23,891 bases of DNA from an uncultured Anaerococcus sp. (lineage in GTDB: Bacteria; Bacillota; Clostridia; Tissierellales; Peptoniphilaceae). Both the position numbers and the translations under genes were made by a program. The notes beneath the pieces were generated by a model, which was not told the origin of the DNA, searched no databases, and was given only the letters and a program-made list of their open reading frames with translations. The stretch covers positions 1 through 23,891 of the forward strand of contig NZ_CAMXYR010000023.1 of the NCBI RefSeq assembly GCF_947253225.1, given 5' to 3'. Positions 6,719 through 12,868 of this stretch are shown here, one piece after another; the stretch's first letter is position 1, and each line of letters starts with the position of its first letter.

Positions 6719-8641
6719 CTAGAATATTGATTCCATTGATTTTGAAGCTCTTTCTTCAGAAATCTTTTCTATAAACTCTTCTAGTGAAACATCTGGTGTT
6801 TCTTTTCCATCTCTATTTCTTACAGTAAGCTTACCTGAATTTTCTTCCTTATCGCCTACTACTAGCATGTAGTTAGTTCTCATTAGTTGAGCTTGTCTGA
6901 TCTTATAGCCTACACCCTCATTTCTATAGTCGATATTTACTCTAAAACCTGCTTCTTTGATTTTTTCTTTTATCTCTTCTGCAAAGTTGATATATTTATC
7001 AGATACTGGGATGATTTCAACTTGTTGTGGGTTTAGCCATAGTGGGAATCTTCCTGCAAAGTGTTCTGTAAGCACTCCGATAAATCTTTCGATTGAACCA
7101 AGAAGAGCCCTGTGAAGCATTACTGGTCTTTGCTTTTCTCCATTTTCATCTATATAGGTTAGGTCGAAGTTTTGAGGTAGTTGGAAGTCAAGTTGGATTG
7201 TTCCACATTGCCATTCTCTTTTGGCAGCATCTAGGAGGTGGAAGTCGATTTTTGGACCATAGAAAGCTCCATCTCCTGGGTTTATTTCATACTCAATTCC
7301 ACGTTCTTCTAGGGCCTTCTTTAGTTGGTCTTCAGCAAAATCCCAATCCTTGATATCTCCCATGAAGTCATCTGGCCTTGTTGATAGTTCGATTGTGTAT
7401 TTGAAGCCGAATGTTGAGTATAGGAGGTCTGCAAGGTCAATCATCCTATATACTTCTTCTTTGATTTGGCTTGGAAGACAATAAACATGGGCATCATCTT
7501 GAGTAAAGGTTCTTACTCTGAATAGACCGTGTAAGGTTCCTGAAAGCTCGTGTCTATGAACTTGACCATATTCAGCAAGTCTAATTGGTAAGTCTCTATA
7601 AGAATGTTGGTTTGAAGCATAAGTTAAAACAGAACCTGGACAGTTCATTGGTTTTATAGCATAAGCTTCGCCATCAATTTTTGTAAAGTACATATTTTCT
7701 TTGTAGTGGTCCCAGTGACCTGATCTGTGCCATAGGGCTTCATTTAGGATTAGAGGAGTTTTGATTTCTCCATAGCCATTGTTGTTTAGAACATCTGTCC
7801 ACCAGCCAAGTAGTTCATTCATCAAGATCATTCCATTTGGATGGAAGAATGGGAAGCCTGGGCCTTCTTCGTGGAAGGCAAATAGGTTCATCTCACGACC
7901 AATTCTTCTGTGATCTCTCTTTTCGATTTCTTTTTGAAGCTCTTTATATTCTTCTAGTTGTTTAGCCTTTTCAAAAGAAATACCGTAGATTCTTTGGAGC
8001 ATTTGTCTGTCAGAATCTCCCCTCCAATAAGCACCAGCTATAGTTTTTAGCTTAACAGCCTTGATAGCTTTTGTTGATTCAAGGTGTGGTCCCCTACAAA
8101 GATCAACAAAAACATCGCCCATCTTATATAAGGTAATCTTCTCAGCTTCAGGAAGGTCATTTATTAGCTCAACCTTGTAGTCTTGACCATCTTTTTCAAA
8201 CATATCCAAGGCTTCGGCTCTTGAAACCTCAATTCTTTCAAGCTTGAGGTCTTTTTTAGTAAATTCAAGCATTTTCTTTTCAATTTTTTCCAAATCTTCT
8301 GGAGTAAATCTATGGTCAAGGTCCATATCATAATAGAAACCATCAGCAATAGCTGGACCTATGGCAAACTTTGTTCCTGGGAACATTTCTTTAATTGCTG
8401 CTGCCATCAAGTGAGATGAAGTGTGCCAGAAAATTTCTTTTCCTTCCTTATCTTCAAACTTAACTACTCTAAAGTCAGAATCTTCTTCTATAGGCTCAGC
8501 ATAGCCCATAACCCTTCCATTAACAACAGCCCCAACAGCTGCCCTATAAAGTCCCATGGAAATATCCTTTGTAACATCTCCTACTAGAACTCCACTCTCA
8601 TACTCCTTAACTGATCCATCAGGTAAACTAATTTTAATCAT
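6719..8641 (-). CDS. thrS: Threonyl-tRNA synthetase
   Basis: This 640-residue class II synthetase charges tRNA-Thr with threonine in the cytoplasm. Domains in order: TGS domain (about 1-62); editing domain with H73-x3-H77 (FWHTSSHLMA) and CRGPH; class II catalytic core with MNCPGS (zinc Cys), RLAEYGQVHRHE (motif 2) and MLHRALLGSIERF (motif 3); and a C-terminal anticodon-binding domain starting near WLNPQQVEIIPVS. The length is normal for full-length bacterial ThrRS, so editing should be intact. The ATG at 8641 has a GTAAGGAGAGA ribosome binding site. It is first in the operon, preceded by a T-box leader that should induce it when uncharged tRNA-Thr accumulates, and followed after 8 nt by the ATP-grasp ligase. 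Confidence 0.97.
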   Translation of the reverse strand: MIKISLPDGSVKEYESGVLVGDVTKDISMGLYRAAVGAVVNGRVMGYAEPIEEDSDFRVVKFEDKEGKEIFWHTSSHLMAAAIKEMFPGTKFAIGPAIADGFYYDMDLDHRFTPEDLEKIEKKMLEFTKKDLKLERIEVSRAEALDMFEKDGQDYKVELINDLPEAEKITLYKMGDVFVDLCRGPHLESTKAIKAVKLKTIAGAYWRGDSDRQMLQRIYGISFEKAKQLEEYKELQKEIEKRDHRRIGREMNLFAFHEEGPGFPFFHPNGMILMNELLGWWTDVLNNNGYGEIKTPLILNEALWHRSGHWDHYKENMYFTKIDGEAYAIKPMNCPGSVLTYASNQHSYRDLPIRLAEYGQVHRHELSGTLHGLFRVRTFTQDDAHVYCLPSQIKEEVYRMIDLADLLYSTFGFKYTIELSTRPDDFMGDIKDWDFAEDQLKKALEERGIEYEINPGDGAFYGPKIDFHLLDAAKREWQCGTIQLDFQLPQNFDLTYIDENGEKQRPVMLHRALLGSIERFIGVLTEHFAGRFPLWLNPQQVEIIPVSDKYINFAEEIKEKIKEAGFRVNIDYRNEGVGYKIRQAQLMRTNYMLVVGDKEENSGKLTVRNRDGKETPDVSLEEFIEKISEERASKSMESIF

Positions 8642-8661
8642 AATCTCTCCTTACTTTCCCA

Positions 8662-8710
8662 TAAAAATAGACGTATGTCCCAGCCCGTCGGGCTATAGGA
8701 CGATACGTCT
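8662..8710 (-). terminator. Regulatory terminator of the thrS T-box
   Basis: On the minus strand AGACGTATCGTCC (8710-8698) pairs with GGGACATACGTCT (8681-8669). A second inner stem, AGCCCGACGGGCT, lies at 8694-8682, and the T run is at 8668-8662. It sits between the T-box core and the thrS ribosome binding site, exactly where the tRNA-sensitive terminator belongs. Confidence 0.88.
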
Positions 8711-8890
8711 TTCGTTCGTGGTTCCACCTAATTTTTTTACTCATTAGAAGGCTTATCGTGCCTTAACGTCTCACATTACATGAGAAACTCAAGGGTGGTA
8801 CTTTAAATATATGTACTGAAACTTCTCAACTCCCGTTTCTTTCTGTAAGCACTTTCCTAATCAAAGCTCCCTATCTAAGTCAATATTAAG
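8662..8890 (-). ncRNA. T-box riboswitch (threonine) controlling thrS
   Basis: On the minus strand the conserved T-box core AGGTGGAACCACG lies at 8729-8717. Its UGGA would pair with a tRNA acceptor end ...UCCA, consistent with tRNA-Thr discriminator use in Firmicutes. The stem I region lies upstream (about 8880-8760), starting near GATAGGGAGC. A tandem ACC (8799-8794, Thr codon) is a candidate specifier triplet. The leader ends in the hairpin at 8669-8710. A TATACT at 8894-8889 could be the -10, giving a leader of roughly 220 nt. The T-box call is firm; the exact specifier position and 5' end are inferred. Confidence 0.9.
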
Positions 8891-8961
8891 TATATGCTTA
8901 TGTTACCTTATAATTTATTATTTTCAAATAAATATAAGTATTTTCCTATAAAAAAAGCAAA

Positions 8962-8990
8962 TTGACCCCCAATATCTAATGACCTATAAT
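8962..8990 (+). promoter_or_regulatory. Promoter of the PTS EIIA gene
   Basis: TTGACC (8962-8967) and TATAAT (8985-8990) are separated by 17 bp, a near-perfect sigma-A promoter. Transcription would start near 8997, about 25 nt before the ATG at 9021. This rules out the upstream in-frame ATG at 8979 as the start. Together with the divergent T-box leader it accounts for the 8642-9020 gap between genes. Confidence 0.75.
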
Positions 8991-9020
8991 AAAATCAAAA
9001 GACTTTACAGGAGAAAATTT

Positions 9021-9407
9021 ATGGCAAATGCAGTAATCCTTACAGGCCACGGGAATTTTGCTAGTGGCTTGTATTCGTCAGTCAAAATGGTTGCAGGAGA
9101 CTTCGAAAATATTAGACTTTGCGAATTTGAAAGTGGTAAAAATTACGAAAACTTGGATGAAGACTTAATAAGTGCCTACAAAGACCTATATAATTATGAT
9201 AATATCCTCATCCTTTGTGATATAGCAGGAGGGACTCCTTTCAATAGAGCTGTTGTGAGTTTAGGAAGTAATGAAAATGTAAAATTTGTTGGTGGTGTTA
9301 ATTTTGAAATCCTCTACCAAGCCCTAACATCCACAAAAAAAGATATGGCTTCCTATATAGAAGATGTGATGGACCATGGTCAGAAGTCGATTTTTCTATA
9401 TAAATAA
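9021..9407 (+). CDS. PTS EIIA component, mannose/AgaF family (orphan)
   Basis: This 128-residue protein is a mannose-family PTS EIIA, the cytoplasmic domain that accepts phosphate from HPr and passes it to an EIIB. The phospho-acceptor His is seen at H10 in the motif AVILTGHGNFASGL, followed by the family's DIAGGTPFNRAV segment at about residues 67-78. I chose the ATG at 9021 because a CAGGAGA ribosome binding site precedes it and a strong promoter ends just upstream. No EIIB, EIIC or EIID gene is in the window. A terminator follows, so it is probably transcribed alone, ahead of the ABC/gnpA operon. It may serve a GalNAc-type PTS encoded elsewhere (AgaF is the GalNAc EIIA) or act as a phosphorylation sensor; both are inference. 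Confidence 0.88.
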   Translation: MANAVILTGHGNFASGLYSSVKMVAGDFENIRLCEFESGKNYENLDEDLISAYKDLYNYDNILILCDIAGGTPFNRAVVSLGSNENVKFVGGVNFEILYQALTSTKKDMASYIEDVMDHGQKSIFLYK

Positions 9408-9408
9408 C

Positions 9409-9420
9409 TGGTAGTATCCA
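9409..9420 (+). promoter_or_regulatory. Operator-like site TGGTAGTATCCA (upstream copy)
   Basis: The 12-mer right after the EIIA stop matches the GH101 promoter site TGGTAGTAACCA at 11 of 12 positions. It lies 189 bp upstream of the related site at the ABC operon promoter. It might be an auxiliary operator for looping, or chance; support is weaker than for the two promoter-overlapping sites. Confidence 0.35.
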
Positions 9421-9425
9421 TATCT

Positions 9426-9452
9426 CAAGCTCCTTAAGGGGGCTTGTTTTTT
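9426..9452 (+). terminator. Intrinsic terminator after the EIIA gene
   Basis: CAAGCTCC (9426-9433) pairs with GGGGCTTG (9439-9446), with one G-U pair and a short loop, followed by six T (9447-9452). It separates the EIIA transcript from the ABC/gnpA operon. Confidence 0.88.
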
Positions 9453-9560
9453 AGGATAACGTTACGTTCAAAATATTTTTTAATAGTAGCATGATAAACT
9501 AACACTAATATCAAGCTGAAATACCTTGCAGAATTCATATGAAAATGTTTTTATTTTTTC

Positions 9561-9589
9561 TTGACAGATTTTATGATAATGCTTATAAT
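9561..9589 (+). promoter_or_regulatory. Consensus promoter of the ABC/gnpA operon
   Basis: TTGACA (9561-9566) and TATAAT (9584-9589) are both perfect consensus hexamers, with exactly 17 bp between them. Such a strong promoter implies control by repression, and an operator-like palindrome sits right over the expected start of transcription (9598-9609). Confidence 0.88.
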
Positions 9590-9597
9590 TATGATAT

Positions 9598-9609
9598 AGG
9601 TAACTACCA
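9598..9609 (+). promoter_or_regulatory. Operator candidate AGGTAACTACCA over the ABC operon start site
   Basis: The core GGTAACTACC is an inverted repeat (GGTA-N2-TACC). Read on the minus strand the 12-mer is TGGTAGTTACCT, which matches the GH101 site TGGTAGTAACCA at 10 of 12 positions. It begins 8 nt after the -10 box, so a bound protein would block transcription initiation. The TGGT-N4-ACCA form resembles GntR/HutC (NagR-like) operators; the assignment to that family is inference. Confidence 0.5.
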
Positions 9610-9626
9610 TATTTAAGGAGGAAAAT

Positions 9627-11060
9627 ATGAACAAGTTAAAGACAACACTGTTGGCTCTACTAGCTGTTTTTGCTTTTACAGCATGCTCTAGCAACCAAGA
9701 TGCAAAGGATACCAGCAAGGATACCAAGGCTGAAACAAGTGAAAGCAAGGATCAAAACGAAGATAGCGATAAGAAAGATGACAAAGACGCTTCTTCTGAT
9801 ACTTCCGATAAGAAATTCGCAGGTAAAACCTTGACTCTTGCAGGTCTTGACGGAGGTTATGGTACCGAAGGTTGGAAGAAGGTTATAGCTGACTTTGAAA
9901 AAATGACAGGTGCTAAAGTTGAAGCACGTTTTGAAAAAAACATCCAAGAAGTTATAAGACCAGAAATTCAAGCAGGAAATGCTCCTGATGTAATCTATAA
10001 CAATATAGGTCAAGAATCTGGTCTAACTGAGACAATGATTAAAGAAAAAATGCTTATGGATATTACAGATGTTTTGGATATGAAAGTTCCTGGCGAAGAT
10101 GCTACTGTAAAATCTAAGATTATCCCAGGCTTTACTGATACAGCTGTAACAAATCCATATGGCGATGGCAAAACTTACCTCGCTCCACTTTTCTATTCAC
10201 CAACAGGTCTTTGGTACAACAAGGCTATGTTTAAAGATGGTGGCGGAAAATATGAACTTCCAAAAACAATGGATGAATTTTTAGCTCTTGGAGAGGAAGC
10301 AAAGAAGGATGGTATATCCTTATTCACTTATCCAACAACTGGATACTTTGATACTTTCTCTTTTGCAATGTTCTATGAAATCGGTGGAGCAGAATTGTTT
10401 GATAAGCTAATGAACTATGATGCACAAGCTTGGAAAAACGAAGCAACACCATACTTTGAGACTGTAGGCAAAATCTTAAAATACCTAAATCCTAACACAG
10501 TTGCTCAAGCAAATAACGAATCCTTTACTCAAAACCAATTACAAGTTATGAAAAATGAATCTTTGTTCATGCCAAATGGTACATGGATTGTTGAGGAAAT
10601 GAAGGATGCTAAGGGAGTTTCCGACAAATTTGAATGGGGTTTGATGCCACTTCCTTCAATGAAAGATGGTGAAAGATATGCTTATTCATGGTTTGAACAA
10701 ATCTTTATTTCACAAACCTGCAAAGAACCAGAACTCGCCAAAGAATTTATAGCTTATCTTTATTCAGATGCTGCAACAAAAGCTTTCCTAGAAAATGGTG
10801 GAGCTGTTCAACCAATCAATGGTGTTGAAGCAATGATGAAAGATGAAAATCAAAAACTCTTCTACTCTATCTACAAAGATGGCGTTAAGGCTGCAGTAGG
10901 TGGTTGGGCTCAAGCTCCAGCTGTAGAAGGTGTGGATATGAAAGCTGAACTACTTGATTCTGTAAACTCAGTAGCAAATGGCGACAAGAGCGTAGCTGAC
11001 TGGCAAAACGATGTTGTTAAAGCAGCAGAAAAAATTTCAGAAGCTAAGAAAGCTCAATAA
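9627..11060 (+). CDS. Carbohydrate ABC transporter substrate-binding lipoprotein
   Basis: This 477-residue family 1 extracellular solute-binding protein captures a sugar outside the cell for the two permeases encoded next. The signal peptide ends in the lipobox FTAC, with C20 as the lipidated residue. A very hydrophilic Ser/Asp/Lys linker of about 45 residues precedes the binding domain, which starts near KTLTLAGLDGG (about 70). The mature domain has the usual PDVIYNN, YNKAMF and PNGTWIVEEM segments and resembles the N-acetylglucosamine/chitobiose (NgcE-like) group. Given GH112 in the operon, the likely ligand is galacto-N-biose or lacto-N-biose, though this is from context. A strong AAGGAGG ribosome binding site precedes the ATG. 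It is followed by a hairpin at 11075-11100, likely limiting permease expression relative to the binding protein. Confidence 0.92.
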   Translation: MNKLKTTLLALLAVFAFTACSSNQDAKDTSKDTKAETSESKDQNEDSDKKDDKDASSDTSDKKFAGKTLTLAGLDGGYGTEGWKKVIADFEKMTGAKVEARFEKNIQEVIRPEIQAGNAPDVIYNNIGQESGLTETMIKEKMLMDITDVLDMKVPGEDATVKSKIIPGFTDTAVTNPYGDGKTYLAPLFYSPTGLWYNKAMFKDGGGKYELPKTMDEFLALGEEAKKDGISLFTYPTTGYFDTFSFAMFYEIGGAELFDKLMNYDAQAWKNEATPYFETVGKILKYLNPNTVAQANNESFTQNQLQVMKNESLFMPNGTWIVEEMKDAKGVSDKFEWGLMPLPSMKDGERYAYSWFEQIFISQTCKEPELAKEFIAYLYSDAATKAFLENGGAVQPINGVEAMMKDENQKLFYSIYKDGVKAAVGGWAQAPAVEGVDMKAELLDSVNSVANGDKSVADWQNDVVKAAEKISEAKKAQ

Positions 11061-11074
11061 TATTTGATGATTTG

Positions 11075-11100
11075 GGGCGGGCAACCGCCCTTTAATTTTT
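11075..11100 (+). terminator. Intra-operon hairpin (partial terminator or mRNA stabiliser)
   Basis: GGGCGG (11075-11080) and CCGCCC (11085-11090) enclose a GCAA tetraloop of the stable GNRA class, followed by TTTAATTTTT. It lies between the binding-protein gene and the first permease. In binding-protein-dependent operons such an element usually raises the binding-protein to permease ratio by partial termination or by protecting the upstream mRNA 3' end. Confidence 0.75.
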
Positions 11101-11113
11101 ATAAGGAGTTTAT

Positions 11114-12004
11114 ATGAAAAATTCTAAGGATAAAAAAAGATTTATAGCCCTAGGCATAACCCCTTCTCTCATCCTCTACACTTTGTTTATGGTCTATCCT
11201 ACAATCAAGGTTTTCTATGAATCCTTGTTCAAAACAGGTGGACTTTCTGGTAAGAGAAGCTTCGTAGGTCTTTCCAACTTCAAACTTTTGCTTACTGACA
11301 AAAACTTTATAAGAGCTTTCCAAAATACAGTTTTCCTAATTGTTGTGGTAACTCTTGTAACTATGGTTCTTGCCATAGTCTTTGCCTCAATTCTTTCTAG
11401 GGAACGAATCAAAGGCAGAAATTTTTATAGGATTATTTTCTACATTCCAAACATCCTATCCATAGCAGTTGTTGCATCAATATTTGCTTCTATATATGGA
11501 ATGGATCAAGGGCTTATCAATGGATTTTTAAGGCTAATCCATCCAGATAGAACCAATACACCTTTTCTAGGTGATAGGATGCTTGTAGTGTATTCAATCG
11601 CCTTTGCTATGATTTGGCAGGCTATTGGCTATTATATGGTTATGTATATGTCAACTATGAGCCAAATCCCAGACCACCTCTATGAAGCAGCCAACCTTGA
11701 TGGAGCTGGAAAGTTGCGTCAATTTTTTGATATAACCCTTCCTTTGAGCTGGGAGACTGTAAGAACCACCCTAACTTTTTATGTAATAAGCAATATAAAC
11801 ATTGCCTTTCAGATAATAAAGGCTCTCACAGGCGGAGGCCCAGATGGAGCAAGCCTTACCTTGCTTAACTACCAATACGAACAGGCTTATACAAATTCGT
11901 CTTTTGGTTATGGGCTTGCCATAGGTGTAGTTGTCTTTATATTCTCTTTTGTTCTTTCTGCGATTATTCACAGGCTAACAAAGAGAGATATCATGCAATA
12001 CTAG
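11114..12004 (+). CDS. Sugar ABC transporter permease (MalF/UgpA-type)
   Basis: This 296-residue inner-membrane permease has six predicted spans. The ABC-docking EAA loop is visible as EAANLDGAGKLRQFFDITLP (about residues 194-213), the site that contacts the ATPase. It follows the binding-protein gene after the hairpin and an AAGGAG ribosome binding site, and lies 9 nt before the second permease. It should pair with the second permease to form the channel. Length and motif are normal for the CUT1 family, which imports di- and oligosaccharides. Confidence 0.93.
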   Translation: MKNSKDKKRFIALGITPSLILYTLFMVYPTIKVFYESLFKTGGLSGKRSFVGLSNFKLLLTDKNFIRAFQNTVFLIVVVTLVTMVLAIVFASILSRERIKGRNFYRIIFYIPNILSIAVVASIFASIYGMDQGLINGFLRLIHPDRTNTPFLGDRMLVVYSIAFAMIWQAIGYYMVMYMSTMSQIPDHLYEAANLDGAGKLRQFFDITLPLSWETVRTTLTFYVISNINIAFQIIKALTGGGPDGASLTLLNYQYEQAYTNSSFGYGLAIGVVVFIFSFVLSAIIHRLTKRDIMQY

Positions 12005-12013
12005 GAGCTAATT

Positions 12014-12868
12014 ATGAAAAATCAATCAAAACTTTTTAAAATATTTACCTACCTATGCCTTACAATTTTTGCCTTGTCCATCCTTGTCCCTGTGGCTTGG
12101 GTGTTTATGGCCTCCTTTAAGACTAATTCCGAATTTTATGAAAACCCATGGGCTCTTCCCCTATCTTTCTATTTGTACAACTTCAAGGATGCGTGGTCAG
12201 CTGCAAACATGGGAGAGTATTTCTTTAATTCAGTTATTGTTACTCTTATGGCCCTTATAATCCTCCTTGCCATCGCCCTTCCTTTCTCCTATATTTTAGC
12301 TAGGATGAGCTTTAAGGGCAGGCGTTTTGTAAACTCCTACATCAAGGCAGGCTTATTTATAAATCTTTCTTATATAGTAATACCAATATTTTTGCTATTA
12401 AGAGATACATCCAAACTTATTCCAACAAGCCTACTAAACAATAGATTTGTCTTGGCTTTGATTTATGCATCTACGGCAGTTCCTTTTACAGTATATCTGC
12501 TAACGAACTTTTTTTCTTCTATTTCTAAGTCTTATGAGGAAGCAGCCTATATTGATGGAGCTGGGTATTTTAGAACCATGGTTGATATTATGATTCCTAT
12601 GGCTAAGCCTGCTGTGATTACTGTAATTTTGTTTAACTTTTTAAGCTTTTGGAATGAGTACATTCTTGCTTTGACCCTTATGACAGATCCTAGCAAGAGG
12701 ACTTTGCCAGTCGGTCTTATAAATCTACAACAAGCTGCAAGGGGTGCCGCAAACTATGGAAGGCTCTATGCTGGTCTTGTAATTGTAATGATACCTACTT
12801 TAATAATTTATATACTTGTACAAAAACAACTTACTGAAGGAATGATGGTTGGAGGAGATAAAGGATGA
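12014..12868 (+). CDS. Sugar ABC transporter permease (MalG/UgpE-type)
   Basis: This 284-residue protein is the second CUT1 channel subunit, with six predicted spans and the EAA loop EAAYIDGAGYFRTMVDIMIP (about residues 176-195). The end of the protein (TEGMMVGGDKG) matches the usual TxGxxxGAxKG tail of MalG-type permeases. The ATG follows a CTAGGAGC ribosome binding site, and its stop overlaps the gnpA start in an ATGA junction. Translation of transporter and phosphorylase is thus directly coupled, a strong link between import and phosphorolysis. Confidence 0.93.
   Translation: MKNQSKLFKIFTYLCLTIFALSILVPVAWVFMASFKTNSEFYENPWALPLSFYLYNFKDAWSAANMGEYFFNSVIVTLMALIILLAIALPFSYILARMSFKGRRFVNSYIKAGLFINLSYIVIPIFLLLRDTSKLIPTSLLNNRFVLALIYASTAVPFTVYLLTNFFSSISKSYEEAAYIDGAGYFRTMVDIMIPMAKPAVITVILFNFLSFWNEYILALTLMTDPSKRTLPVGLINLQQAARGAANYGRLYAGLVIVMIPTLIIYILVQKQLTEGMMVGGDKG

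Noticed and set aside
7093..7353. Plus-strand 86-codon frame inside thrS
   Set aside because: It is antisense to the conserved catalytic core of threonyl-tRNA synthetase and has no translation signals.
8791..8801. AAGGGTGGTAC on the plus strand, which matches the first part of a T-box consensus and would face the EIIA gene
   Set aside because: It lies antisense to the stem I region of the minus-strand thrS T-box, no terminator/antiterminator pair follows it on the plus strand, and a separate promoter drives the EIIA gene downstream. Most likely it is the complement of the ACC-rich specifier region.
8979..9020. Upstream in-frame ATG at 8979 as the EIIA start
   Set aside because: It lies within the promoter (upstream of the TATAAT at 8985-8990), and the ATG at 9021 has the ribosome binding site and gives the family's normal N-terminus.
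9551..10013. Minus-strand open frames over the promoter and start of the sugar-binding lipoprotein gene
   Set aside because: They run antisense to a consensus promoter and a well-supported lipoprotein; hydrophobic look comes from the complement of Lys/Asp-rich codons.
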